Below, one piece after another: positions 32,823 to 41,311 of a DNA stretch of 64,000 bases. The DNA is taken from positions 36,503-100,502 of the forward strand of contig NZ_RAZT01000022.1 of NCBI RefSeq assembly GCF_003626635.1, written 5' to 3'. This DNA comes from Micromonospora musae (GTDB taxonomy: Bacteria; Actinomycetota; Actinomycetes; Mycobacteriales; Micromonosporaceae). The notes beneath the pieces were generated by a model. The model was not told the DNA's origin, searched no databases, and saw nothing but the letters and a program-made list of their open reading frames with translations. Positions within the stretch are counted from its first letter, which is position 1. Each line of letters begins with the position of its first letter. Position numbers and translations under genes: made by a program.

Positions 32823-32907
32823 ATCGTGAATCCACCACATCACAGCTCGACCGGCCACCGCGGTGCCACGTCGCGGGGCGATGTCCTGATTCCCCTTGGA
32901 GGCTCCC

Positions 32908-33843
32908 GTGAGTGACCACCCCACCCCCTCGGCCCGAGCCCGTGAACTCGTCGCCGGGGCGTACGACACGCACATCCACGTCGCGCCGGACGTGATGCGC
33001 CGGCGCATCGACGACGTCTCGTTGGCGCGTCGGTTCGCCGAGGTCGGCCTGGCGGGCTTCGTACTGAAATCCCACTACGTGCCCACCGCCGAGCGGGCCG
33101 AAGTGGTGCGCAATGCCGTGCCCGGCGTCGACGTGCTCGGCGCTCTCACGTTGAACGGCTCGGTAGGCGGGCTCAACCCGGTGGCAGTGGAGATCGCGGG
33201 CCGCCAAGGCGCGCGGATCGTCTGGCTGCCCACCGTGGACTGCGCCAACCAGCGGGAGTGCCAGGCCTGCGAGCCGGAGGGCGCCACCCCGCCGATGTGG
33301 GCGCAACTGCAGGCCGACCTGGCCGAGCAGGGCATCATGGCCCCGGCGATCGACGTCGTCGACTCCGACGGCGCGATCGTGCCGGCGCTCCGGGAGGTGC
33401 TGAGCGTCATCGCCAAGCACGACATGGTGCTGGCCACCGGACACCTGTCCGGCGACGAGATCACCACGGTCGTCGACGCGGCAGCCGACCTCGGGGTGCG
33501 GCGCATAGTCGTCACGCACCCGGAGTTCACCTCCCAGCGACTGTCGGTGCAGGTGCAGCGGCACCTGGCCGAGCGGGGCGCGCTGCTGGAACGCTGCTTC
33601 ACCACCCCGTACACCGGAAAGGTCAGCTGGGACACCCTGTTCGACCACATCCGCCAGGTCGGCCCCGAGCACTCGCTGCTCTCCTCCGACCTCGGCCAGC
33701 CGTTCAACCCCCCAGTGGAGGACGGCCTCGCGCTGCTGGCCGACCGTCTGCTGGAGGCCGGGTTCACCGAGGACGAGGTACACGTGATGGCAGTGACGAA
33801 CACCCGCCGCGTCGCGGCGGCAACGTCGGCGGTGACAGCATGA
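32908..33843 (+). CDS. DUF6282-like amidohydrolase-fold protein
   Basis: A 311-residue protein, start GTG 32908 with TTGGAGG upstream. It opens AGAYDTHIHVAPDVMRRRID (HxH metal site) and has VLKSHYVPTAERAEVVRNAV, VLATGHLSGDEITTVVDAAA and VVTHPEFTSQRLSVQVQ, each with a candidate metal-binding His, then LLSSDLGQPFNPPVEDGLA with a late Asp. This is a PHP/amidohydrolase-like barrel found beside PrpF-type enzymes; the exact reaction is unknown. It overlaps the ABC ATPase start by 4 nt, so it is in the import operon. Confidence 0.72.
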   Translation: MSDHPTPSARARELVAGAYDTHIHVAPDVMRRRIDDVSLARRFAEVGLAGFVLKSHYVPTAERAEVVRNAVPGVDVLGALTLNGSVGGLNPVAVEIAGRQGARIVWLPTVDCANQRECQACEPEGATPPMWAQLQADLAEQGIMAPAIDVVDSDGAIVPALREVLSVIAKHDMVLATGHLSGDEITTVVDAAADLGVRRIVVTHPEFTSQRLSVQVQRHLAERGALLERCFTTPYTGKVSWDTLFDHIRQVGPEHSLLSSDLGQPFNPPVEDGLALLADRLLEAGFTEDEVHVMAVTNTRRVAAATSAVTA

Positions 33844-34607
33844 GCGCCGCCGTCATCGAGGTGCAGGGACTGTCCAAGCACTTCCGCAAGGACGACGAGG
33901 AACTGATCGCGCTGCGCGGCGTCGACCTGACCGTCGAACAGGGGTCCTTCCTGGTGCTGCTGGGACGCAGCGGTTGCGGCAAGTCGACCCTGCTCAACCT
34001 CCTCGCCGGGCTGACCCCGCCGACCAGCGGGCAGATCACGTACGACGGCAAGCCGATGCGCGGACCCAACACGCAGGTCGGCTACCTGACCCAACACGAC
34101 ACGCTGATGCCGTGGCGTGACGTCGCCCGCAACGTGCAGATGCCCCGCGAGCTGCGCGGCGAGAGCAAGAAGGAACGGGCTGCGGTCGCCGCCGAGCTGA
34201 TCAAGCTCGTCGGCCTGGACGGCTTCGAGCGGCACTACCCACGCGAGCTGTCCGGTGGCATGCGCCGACGCGCCAGCCTGGCCCGGATGCTCTGTGCCGA
34301 CCCGGAGACGCTGCTGCTCGACGAGCCGTTCGGAGCGCTCGACGCCCAACTGCGCACCGAACTGCAGGGCGAACTGCTGCGGTTGTGGTCCGGCAGCGGG
34401 CGCACCGTCGTCTTCGTCACCCACGACATCGAGGAGGCGCTGATCCTCGCCGACCGCGTCGTGGTGCTCGGGCCGGTCGGAACGATCCTGCTCGACCAGC
34501 CGGTGGATTTGCCCCGGCCGCGCGATCCCGACGACATCCGGGTCGACCCACACTTCGTCGAACTGCACCGGCGGCTGTCCGCGGCGCTGAAGGAGGGGGC
34601 ACGATGA
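33840..34607 (+). CDS. ABC transporter ATP-binding protein (SsuB/TauB type)
   Basis: A 255-residue ATPase starting at ATG 33840 (ATGA overlap with the preceding stop). Walker A is GRSGCGKST, the Q-loop is VGYLTQHDTLMPW, the signature is ELSGGMRRRASLARML, Walker B is ETLLLDEPFGALD, and the switch is VFVTHDIEEAL. It energises an importer of the nitrate/sulfonate/taurine family, which often carries aromatic acids. It overlaps the permease gene by 4 nt. Confidence 0.94.
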   Translation: MSAAVIEVQGLSKHFRKDDEELIALRGVDLTVEQGSFLVLLGRSGCGKSTLLNLLAGLTPPTSGQITYDGKPMRGPNTQVGYLTQHDTLMPWRDVARNVQMPRELRGESKKERAAVAAELIKLVGLDGFERHYPRELSGGMRRRASLARMLCADPETLLLDEPFGALDAQLRTELQGELLRLWSGSGRTVVFVTHDIEEALILADRVVVLGPVGTILLDQPVDLPRPRDPDDIRVDPHFVELHRRLSAALKEGAR

Positions 34608-35461
34608 GCGCTACCACGACCCCGCAAGTGGGCTCGGCCGCCAGGCCTGCGGGTCCCCTGCGGGAGACGTCCCGGCGCACCTGGCGCCAGCGGCACGGCC
34701 GCAAAACCCTGATCTGGGGGTGGCGGATCGGTCTGCTCGTCGTCCTGCTGGTGGTCTGGCAGGCCCTGTCGGGTCCCGTCCTCGACCCGCAGTTCGTCAG
34801 CAGCCCGAACGGCATCGCCACCCGGCTCGGCGATTGGGTCGCCGACGGCACGCTGTGGTCGAACACCTGGATCACCGTGCAGGAGATCGTGCTCGGCTTC
34901 CTCGTCGGTGCGCTGTCCGGCGCCGCGTTGGCCTACCTGATCGCCTCCGTCCGAGTGGTCTGGGACATCCTGGACCCGTTCCTGATGGCGCTCTACGCCA
35001 TCCCGAAGGTCGCCCTGGCGCCGCTGTTCATCGTCTGGTTCGGCATCGGCACCGACATGAAGGTGCTGCTCGCCGCCGTCACCGTGTTCTTCCTGGTCTT
35101 CCTGAACACGGCAGCCGGTGTGCACGAAGTCGACCGCGCGCTGGTCGACGCCGTACGGCTGATGAACGGCACCCGTCGGGACATCGCCTTCAAGGTCGTC
35201 CTGCCCGCCTCGATGACCGGTCTGCTGACCGGACTGCGGGTCTCCATCCCGTACGCGCTGATCGGCGCGGTCATCGGCGAGCTCGTGGCATCCAACCGTG
35301 GCCTCGGGTATCTGATCAGCGATTCGTCCGCGAAGTTCGACACCGACGGGGTGTTCGCCACCCTCGTCGTGCTCAGCGTCATCGCCGCCGTCCTGAACGC
35401 GATCGTCAACCTCCTGGGCAAGCGGGCCAACCGCTGGAAGCCCCTGGACGCCGAGGTCTGA
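34604..35461 (+). CDS. ABC transporter permease (SsuC/TauC type)
   Basis: A 285-residue membrane protein starting at ATG 34604, overlapping the ATPase gene. About six membrane segments lie between residues 45 and 275 (for example GWRIGLLVVLLVVWQAL, IVLGFLVGALSGAALAYLIA, VLLAAVTVFFLVFLNTA). The EAA loop that docks the ATPase is DAVRLMNGTRRDIAFKVVLP. It forms the channel for the substrate delivered by the lipoprotein encoded next. Confidence 0.93.
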   Translation: MSATTTPQVGSAARPAGPLRETSRRTWRQRHGRKTLIWGWRIGLLVVLLVVWQALSGPVLDPQFVSSPNGIATRLGDWVADGTLWSNTWITVQEIVLGFLVGALSGAALAYLIASVRVVWDILDPFLMALYAIPKVALAPLFIVWFGIGTDMKVLLAAVTVFFLVFLNTAAGVHEVDRALVDAVRLMNGTRRDIAFKVVLPASMTGLLTGLRVSIPYALIGAVIGELVASNRGLGYLISDSSAKFDTDGVFATLVVLSVIAAVLNAIVNLLGKRANRWKPLDAEV

Positions 35462-35524
35462 CAGCCGGTGCCCGGTCAGACGCGCGACAGCTTCTCACCC
35501 GTCCCCCAGTCGAAAGAGTCCACC

Positions 35525-36586
35525 ATGTCCCGCAGTAGAACATCCGTATTGCGCCGTCTCGGGGCCGTCGTCGCCGTCTCGGCAACGCTGCTCGCCGCCG
35601 GCTGTGCCAACAAGGGCGGCAGCGAGCCGGCCACCGGCGCCGACGCCATGCGCCTCAACGTGGGACAGATCAGCGACTCCGTCGCGTTCTTCCCGCTGTT
35701 CGTCGCCGAACACGAGGGCTACTTCAAGGCCGAAGGGCTCACCCTGGGAGAGCGGCCTCGGCTCGGTACGGGCGCCAAACTCGCCGCGGCGGTCCAGTCC
35801 GGCAGCATCGACGTTGCCGGCGGTGTGATGACCGACGCGTTCAACCTGTACAAGATCAACAACAAGGCGCGGGTGGTCGGCTCCCTCGTCGACGCCTACT
35901 ACGTCGACATCATCGCCGGATCGAAGATCCCGACCGCCGGCGACTCGGCGCCGCTGAACGAGCGGATCCAGGCCCTGCGCGGCAAGAAGATCGGCATGAC
36001 CGGGCCGGGCAGCGGCACCGAGGCACTGGTGAACTACCTGTTCAAGCAGGCCAACCTCGACCCCAAGAACGATGCGACCCTGGTCAACCTCGGCGCCGAC
36101 GCGTCCGCCGCGATCGGTGCGCTGAAGGCCGGCCGAGTCGACGCCCTGTCGTTCTTCCAGCCGATCGGGCAGCAGGCCGTGGCCACCGGAGTCGGCCGCG
36201 TCTACATCTCACCCGCTCGCGGTGACGTCCCCGCTCTCAAGGACGCCATCCACGGTGTCGTCTTCACCACCCAGGACGTCATCGACCGAAAGGGCAAGGC
36301 GGTCGGCGCGTTCCTGCGCGCCATCGCCAAGGCCGAGCAGACCATCAACGGCGACCCGGCAAAGGCCACCGAACTGCTGCAGCAGTACCAGAAGACGATG
36401 AACGCCCAGACGGTTCAGGCACTCGTACCGGTCCTGCAGGCGGAGATCCCCGACGCCCCGACCCCCACCGAGGCCGCCTACAACGTCTCGGCGGACTTCC
36501 ACCGACAGACCGGCCTGGTGCCCACCACGCCCACGTTCGCCGACATCATTCCCTCGCAATGGATCGCCACCGCGATCAAGGGCTGA
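35525..36586 (+). CDS. ABC transporter substrate-binding lipoprotein (NMT1/SsuA-like)
   Basis: A 353-residue lipoprotein; ATG 35525 opens a signal peptide ending in the lipobox LLAAGC (Cys27). The mature protein is of the NMT1/THI5 fold: LNVGQISDSVAFFPLFVAEH, EGYFKAEGLTLGERPRLGTG, AKLAAAVQSGSIDVAGGVMT and LRGKKIGMTGPGSGTEALVN. The ligand should be a carboxylate or aromatic acid entering the pathway encoded upstream, by context only. A hairpin follows the gene. Confidence 0.9.
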   Translation: MSRSRTSVLRRLGAVVAVSATLLAAGCANKGGSEPATGADAMRLNVGQISDSVAFFPLFVAEHEGYFKAEGLTLGERPRLGTGAKLAAAVQSGSIDVAGGVMTDAFNLYKINNKARVVGSLVDAYYVDIIAGSKIPTAGDSAPLNERIQALRGKKIGMTGPGSGTEALVNYLFKQANLDPKNDATLVNLGADASAAIGALKAGRVDALSFFQPIGQQAVATGVGRVYISPARGDVPALKDAIHGVVFTTQDVIDRKGKAVGAFLRAIAKAEQTINGDPAKATELLQQYQKTMNAQTVQALVPVLQAEIPDAPTPTEAAYNVSADFHRQTGLVPTTPTFADIIPSQWIATAIKG

Positions 36587-36608
36587 CAAGCAGCAGCCGC
36601 CATCGTGT

Positions 36609-36638
36609 CGACCGGACCCCCCGCGACGGGTCCGGTCG
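36609..36638 (+). terminator. Hairpin ending the import operon
   Basis: CGACCGGACCC pairs perfectly with GGGTCCGGTCG (11 bp) around an 8-nt loop, 23 nt after the lipoprotein stop. Confidence 0.68.
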
Positions 36639-36757
36639 GTACAACAACCACGTCCGTTTCCGGGTGAGCGCGGCGCGACAGCGGCATACGCATCGGTCAC
36701 GGGCAACGACTGGTGCCGTCGGATGCGCCGCCCGCATGTCAACGAGGGAGGGCAGCA

Positions 36758-39682
36758 ATGAAATCGGTGCGCGCACCGGGGCTCAGCGATGACCTCGTTG
36801 CGGCACTACGGAAGGCAGTCGACGGGGATGTCGACGACTCCGAACGCCGCCGGGCCGAGTACTCCACCGACGCGTCGAACTACCGGGTGCCCCCGCGGGT
36901 AGTGGTGGCCCCGCGAGACAACGACGACGTGCTAGCCGCCCTGGACGTGGCCCGCCGCCTCACAGTGCCGGTCACCGCCCGCGGCGCGGGTACGTCGGTG
37001 GCAGGCAACGCAGTCGGCACCGGCATGGTCCTCGACTTCTCCCGGCACATGAACCGGATCATCGCGCTCGACCCCGACGCCCGCACCGCCGTGGTCCAGC
37101 CAGGGGTGGTGATGTCCTCCCTGCAGGCCGCAGCCGCCCCCCACGGGCTGCGCTTCGGCCCCGACCCCTCGACGCAGAACCGGGCGACGCTGGGCGGGAT
37201 GATCGGAAACAACGCGTGCGGCCCCCACGCCGTCGCCTACGGGCGCACCGCCGACAACATCATCTCGCTCGATGTCGCCGACGGTGCCGGGCACCGATTC
37301 CACGCCGGCGCCGGCGCCGGCGCGCTGGACGCGGTCGCGGGCCTGGACGCCCTGGTGCACGCGAACCTGGCGACGATCCGCACCGAGCTGGGCCGCTTCG
37401 GCCGCCAGGTCTCCGGCTACTCCCTCGAGCACCTCCTTCCCGAGCACGGCCGCGACCTGGCCAAGATGCTCGTGGGCACCGAAGGCACCCTGGTCACGGT
37501 CCTGCAGGCCACGGTGAACCTCGTACCCGTGCCGGCCGCCCCGGTCGTCGTCGCGCTCGGATACCCGGACATGCCTACGGCCGCCGACGCGGTACCCGCG
37601 CTTCTGACCCACCGGCCCTTGGCGATCGAGGGCATGGACGCCCGCCTCGTCGAGGTCGTACGCCGCCACCGCGGAGCGGCCGCGGTGCCACAGCTGCCCG
37701 CCGGTGGCGGATGGCTGCTCGTAGAAGTCGGCGCCGAAGCTGGTGAGGGCGTTGACGACGTGCTGACCCGGGCGTACGCGCTGGCCGCTGACGCCGGCAC
37801 CGACGCGGTGCGGGTGGTCCCCGCAGGGGCTGAGGCGGCGGCGCTGTGGCGCATCCGGGCCGACGGCGCCGGTCTGGGCGGGCGAACCCCGAACGGGGCG
37901 CCGGCGTGGCCGGGCTGGGAGGACGCCGCCGTTCCGCCTGAACGGCTCGGGGACTACCTGCGCGACTTCACCGCGCTGATGGCGGACCGTGGCGTGGACG
38001 GGCTGCTGTACGGGCACTTCGGGGACGGGTGCGTGCACGTTCGCCTGGACCTACCGCTGGAGACACCTGCCGGGATCGGGCCCTCCCGGGCCTTCCTCGA
38101 AGCGTCCGCGGGCCTCATCGCCGCCTACGGCGGGTCACTCTCCGGCGAACACGGAGACGGGCGGGCTCGTTCGGAGCTGCTGACACGCATGTACACCCCC
38201 GAGGTGATCGGCCTGTTCGGCCAGGTCAAAGCGCTATTCGACCCGGAGAACCTGCTGAACCCGGGGATCGTCGTGGACCCGCGGCTTCTGGACTCGGACC
38301 TGCGCCGGCCCGCCGCCCGCCCGACCTCGCCCCGGCACGGGTTCGCCTTCGCCGACGACGGCGGGGACTTCACCCGCGCGGTCCACCGCTGCACCGGGGT
38401 GGGCAAGTGCCGGGCCGACAACTCCAGCGCGGGCGGGTTCATGTGCCCGAGCTACCAGGCGACCCGGGACGAGAAGGACGTCACCCGCGGCCGCGCGCGG
38501 GTGCTGCAGGAGCTGACCAACGGCTCGCTGGTCACCGACTGGCGCTCCCCGGCGGTGCTCGACTCCCTCGACCTGTGCTTGTCATGCAAGGCCTGCTCGA
38601 CGGACTGCCCCACCGGCACCGACATGGCCCGCTACAAATCCGAAGTCCTCCACCGCGCCTACACGGGCAAGGTGCGTCCGCGCAACCACTACATCCTCGG
38701 CCAGCTGCCCCGCTGGTCCTCTCTGGTCACCAAGATCCCGGCCCTGGCCAGGCTGACCAACACAGTGCTCAGGATCCGCCCCATCGCGAAGGCGATGCTC
38801 GCGGCGGGCGGGATGGACCCCCGCCGGCAGATCGTCACCTTCGCCGAGGAACGCTTCTCCGCCTGGTTCAAGAAGCAGGGCCGCGCGACCACGCCGGATA
38901 GCCCGGCGCTCGCCGCCAAGCCCGCGTCGTCCTCTCCGCTGCGGCCGGTGGTGCTGTGGGCGGACACGTTCTCCGACACGCTGGATCCAGCCGGGGCGCG
39001 GGCCACAGCCGCCGTACTGCAGGAAGCCGGGTACACCGTGATCGTGCCCGAGGAGTCCGCCTGCTGCGGGCTCACCTGGATCTCCACCGGCCAGTTGGAC
39101 GGGGCCAAGAAACGCCTGACCCACCTACTCGCCGTCCTGGCGCCCTACGCCACCGACGGGATTCCCATCGTGGGCGTCGAACCCTCGTGCACCGCCGTGC
39201 TGCGCTCAGACATGGTCGACCTCCTCCCAGACGACGCCCGCGCCCGGATCCTCGCCGCCGGCACCCACACCCTCGCCGAGCTGCTCACCGCCCCCGCTCC
39301 ACTGGGCCCCGGCCCCGGTTGGACCCCGCCGTCGCTAACGGGCGTCGAGGTCGTCGCGCAGCCGCACTGCCACCACCACTCGGTCATGGGCTGGGAAGCC
39401 GACGCCGCGCTCCTGGCCCGGGCAGGCGCGTCCGTGACCCGGCTGACCGGGTGCTGCGGCCTGGCCGGCAACTTCGGCATGGAGGCCGGCCACTACGACA
39501 CGTCCGTCGCCGTCGCCGAGAACGCCCTGCTGCCCGCCCTGCGCAATGCTGGGCCGGACACCGTCTACCTCGCGGACGGCTTCTCCTGCCGCACCCAGGC
39601 CGACCACCTCGCCGGCCGTCAGGGCGTCCACCTAGCCGAACTCCTCGCTCGCGGCAACTACTCCCCAGCGGCGACTCGGTGA
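36758..39682 (+). CDS. Fused FAD-linked oxidase / Fe-S oxidoreductase (D-2-hydroxyacid dehydrogenase type)
   Basis: A 974-residue protein starting at ATG 36758 behind GAGGGAGGG. Residues ~40-480 are a D-lactate/glycolate dehydrogenase module: FAD loop ARGAGTSVAGNAVGTGMVLD, GGMIGNNACGPHAVAYGRTA, YGHFGDGCVHVRLDL and SGEHGDGRARSELL. From ~540 come two 4Fe-4S sites (CTGVGKCR..MCPSYQ and CLSCKACSTDCPTG), then two CCG-type domains (SACCGLTW, EPSCTAVL, QPHCHHHSVM, GCCGLAGNFGMEAGHYD). It oxidises a 2-hydroxyacid and passes electrons to quinone or another acceptor. It may serve the cluster by oxidising a hydroxy acid to an oxo acid. It lies 171 nt after the import operon, beyond its terminator. Confidence 0.88.
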   Translation: MKSVRAPGLSDDLVAALRKAVDGDVDDSERRRAEYSTDASNYRVPPRVVVAPRDNDDVLAALDVARRLTVPVTARGAGTSVAGNAVGTGMVLDFSRHMNRIIALDPDARTAVVQPGVVMSSLQAAAAPHGLRFGPDPSTQNRATLGGMIGNNACGPHAVAYGRTADNIISLDVADGAGHRFHAGAGAGALDAVAGLDALVHANLATIRTELGRFGRQVSGYSLEHLLPEHGRDLAKMLVGTEGTLVTVLQATVNLVPVPAAPVVVALGYPDMPTAADAVPALLTHRPLAIEGMDARLVEVVRRHRGAAAVPQLPAGGGWLLVEVGAEAGEGVDDVLTRAYALAADAGTDAVRVVPAGAEAAALWRIRADGAGLGGRTPNGAPAWPGWEDAAVPPERLGDYLRDFTALMADRGVDGLLYGHFGDGCVHVRLDLPLETPAGIGPSRAFLEASAGLIAAYGGSLSGEHGDGRARSELLTRMYTPEVIGLFGQVKALFDPENLLNPGIVVDPRLLDSDLRRPAARPTSPRHGFAFADDGGDFTRAVHRCTGVGKCRADNSSAGGFMCPSYQATRDEKDVTRGRARVLQELTNGSLVTDWRSPAVLDSLDLCLSCKACSTDCPTGTDMARYKSEVLHRAYTGKVRPRNHYILGQLPRWSSLVTKIPALARLTNTVLRIRPIAKAMLAAGGMDPRRQIVTFAEERFSAWFKKQGRATTPDSPALAAKPASSSPLRPVVLWADTFSDTLDPAGARATAAVLQEAGYTVIVPEESACCGLTWISTGQLDGAKKRLTHLLAVLAPYATDGIPIVGVEPSCTAVLRSDMVDLLPDDARARILAAGTHTLAELLTAPAPLGPGPGWTPPSLTGVEVVAQPHCHHHSVMGWEADAALLARAGASVTRLTGCCGLAGNFGMEAGHYDTSVAVAENALLPALRNAGPDTVYLADGFSCRTQADHLAGRQGVHLAELLARGNYSPAATR

Positions 39683-39701
39683 TGGGCTCTGGCCCAGCTC
39701 A

Positions 39702-39950
39702 CCCAGGCTCATACAGATCGACTTCACGCTCAACTCCGAGGTCCCGGCCTGGCGTCCGGCCACCGGGCACATGCTGTTCGGCGCGGCTCGCGACCTCGAG
39801 TTCAACTGGCTGCCCTCGGTGCCACAAGGAGCCGTGCGGGGCTCGTACACGATCGACGGGGAGCGGCACGAGACGACCGGTGTCGGCTATCACGACCACA
39901 ACTGGGGCAACGTCGGGCTGCAAAAGATCGTCAACGATCCAACGAGCAAG
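39702..39950 (+). pseudogene. Fragment of a carotenoid 1,2-hydratase / AttH-like lipocalin protein
   Basis: One frame, with no start of its own, reads IDFTLNSEVPAWRPATGHML, then FNWLPSVPQGAVRGSYTIDG and TGVGYHDHNWGNVGLQKIV. GYHDHNWG is the signature of the hydroxyneurosporene-synthase/AttH family. The N-terminal half and everything after the HDHNWGN region are missing; the sequence then turns into unrelated reading. This is a deletion remnant at the border of the accessory region. Confidence 0.65.
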
Positions 39951-40089
39951 GCCCTGACCTGGTGGTTCACACCGGGTCGGGGCCTTTTCGCGTATGCGGG
40001 CGGTGGGTGGTCGCTCGGTGGGTGCTCGGGAGCCGTTGGACCCGGCCGTCGTCCTCTTGGATGCCTGGCTGTCGTCATGGACCCATGGG

Positions 40090-40327
40090 TCAGATGTCCG
40101 GCTGCATTTCCCGTCGTACGCGGTCGAGGAACCTGTCGGCGTGGCGTCGACTGGTGAGAGTGATCAGCTGGACGTGTGGCCGGTGATCACGGAGCAGGCT
40201 TCGGACGCGAGGTCGCATGGTGTGCCGGTAGCTGACGATGTAGCGGACGAAGTTCCAGGTGATTCGGTCGTAGACGTCGTTGGCCTGGTGCTGGCCGCCG
40301 CGGTAGCGCCACCCGGCAAGCCCTGAT
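40090..40327 (-). pseudogene. Unidentified gene remnant (C-terminal piece)
   Basis: The minus frame reads GLAGWRYRGGQHQANDVYDR, then WNFVRYIVSYRHTMRPRVRS and VQLITLTSRRHADRFLDRVR before a stop at 40090. Composition is protein-like, but no start exists upstream because the frame is closed at about 40346. It could be the tail of a gene deleted on its 5' side. The family is not recognised. Confidence 0.35.
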
Positions 40328-40369
40328 CCGCGCCGCCGCGGATCACCTCACCCCTCAAGGAGGACCATC

Positions 40370-40552
40370 ATGACCAACGCCCTCGCTGCGCTTCTCGACG
40401 CACCGCCGGACCGCCTCGCCCTCCTCGGCGTCGACCCGCAGCGCGCGGTAGCGCCGATCGACGCGGCGAAGTTCGACAACCGACCCGTCTGGGACAACAA
40501 GGGGAAGTTCGACAGCCGCCCCGGCTGGGACAACTGGAACAAGAAGAAGTAG
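40370..40552 (+). CDS. Candidate cyclophane-type RiPP precursor peptide (60 residues)
   Basis: ATG 40370 sits 5 nt behind AAGGAGGA. The first ~33 residues look like a leader (MTNALAALLDAPPDRLALLG). The rest is a near-exact tandem repeat, KFDNRPVWDN (34-43) and KFDSRPGWDN (46-55), followed by WNKKK. Aromatic-x-x triads recur: F35-D-N37, W41-D-N43, F47-D-S49, W53-D-N55 and W56-N-K58. Radical-SAM/SPASM maturases that make triceptides join an aromatic ring to the third residue of such triads. No radical-SAM gene is present in this window, so modification is an inference. The pentapeptide-repeat gene 72 nt downstream is probably co-transcribed. Confidence 0.65.
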   Translation: MTNALAALLDAPPDRLALLGVDPQRAVAPIDAAKFDNRPVWDNKGKFDSRPGWDNWNKKK

Positions 40553-40624
40553 CCCGCCGACCGGCGGCTCGAGTCGACGTGCGGGGTGGCGTGCCCACCC
40601 CGCGCCCGAACAGGTTGGAAAGAC

Positions 40625-41311
40625 ATGCGTACGACCACCGTGGGCGACGTGACGATCCTCCTGCCCGACCTCGACCCGGAAGACCTTGACCAAGTCAGCG
40701 ACCTACCCGACGACGACCTTCACGACGGCCTCGTGCAGGGCGCTTCCTGGCGAGGTCGACAGATCGCCGACTGGAGTATCCGAGGCTGCCGGATCACCGG
40801 AGCGGATCTCGGTGAGATCGCCTGGGAGGGCGGTGTCCTCTACGGCTGCGAAATCGTCCAGACGGACCTGTCCGGAGCGGCCCTGACCGGCGTCAGCTTT
40901 GAGCGGTGCTCGGTCACCGGCTCCCGCTTCACTGGAGCCCGACTCATCGACGTTCGCCTGAAAGACGTCCTGTTCGACAACTGCCGGTTCGACTACGCCA
41001 CCCTGAACCGTGTTAGCGCCGCCGGTTCGGTGGCTCTCATCGACTGCACCCTCGTCCACGGCACCTGGTCATCCTGCCGGCTCTCCGGTGTTGTGTTGCG
41101 GTCGTGCGACCTCAGCGATCTGGAACTGGACTCATGCCGTCTCGACGGCGCTGACCTGCGGGGCAGTCGACTGCACGCCTTCGCGGCATCACTGGACAAC
41201 TTACAGGGCGTCGCCCTCACCGAGGAGCAGCTTCCCGAGCTGACCCGGATGGCCATCGACGCCCTGAGCATCGACGTCCGCGCCGACGCGGCGCGCGGCC
41301 ACGACCACTGA
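40625..41311 (+). CDS. Pentapeptide-repeat-like protein downstream of the peptide gene
   Basis: A 228-residue protein starting at ATG 40625 behind TTGGAAAG. After ~45 acidic residues it enters a series of five-residue steps with Leu/Phe or Ile at the centre and Ala/Cys/Ser before: GCRITGADLGEIAWEGGVLY, DLSGAALTGVSFERCSVTGS, RFTGARLIDVRLKDVLFDNC, RLSGVVLRSCDLSDLELDSC and RLDGADLRGSRLHAF. This forms a right-handed quadrilateral beta-helix. Such proteins protect topoisomerases or act as binding partners. Next to a peptide precursor it may be an immunity or scaffold protein. The regular ADLxx is loosened in places. Confidence 0.75.
   Translation: MRTTTVGDVTILLPDLDPEDLDQVSDLPDDDLHDGLVQGASWRGRQIADWSIRGCRITGADLGEIAWEGGVLYGCEIVQTDLSGAALTGVSFERCSVTGSRFTGARLIDVRLKDVLFDNCRFDYATLNRVSAAGSVALIDCTLVHGTWSSCRLSGVVLRSCDLSDLELDSCRLDGADLRGSRLHAFAASLDNLQGVALTEEQLPELTRMAIDALSIDVRADAARGHDH

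Noticed and set aside
33075..34568. A 497-codon minus-strand frame over the DUF6282 and ABC ATPase genes
   Set aside because: It spans two real genes whose motifs are on the plus strand, so it cannot be coding.
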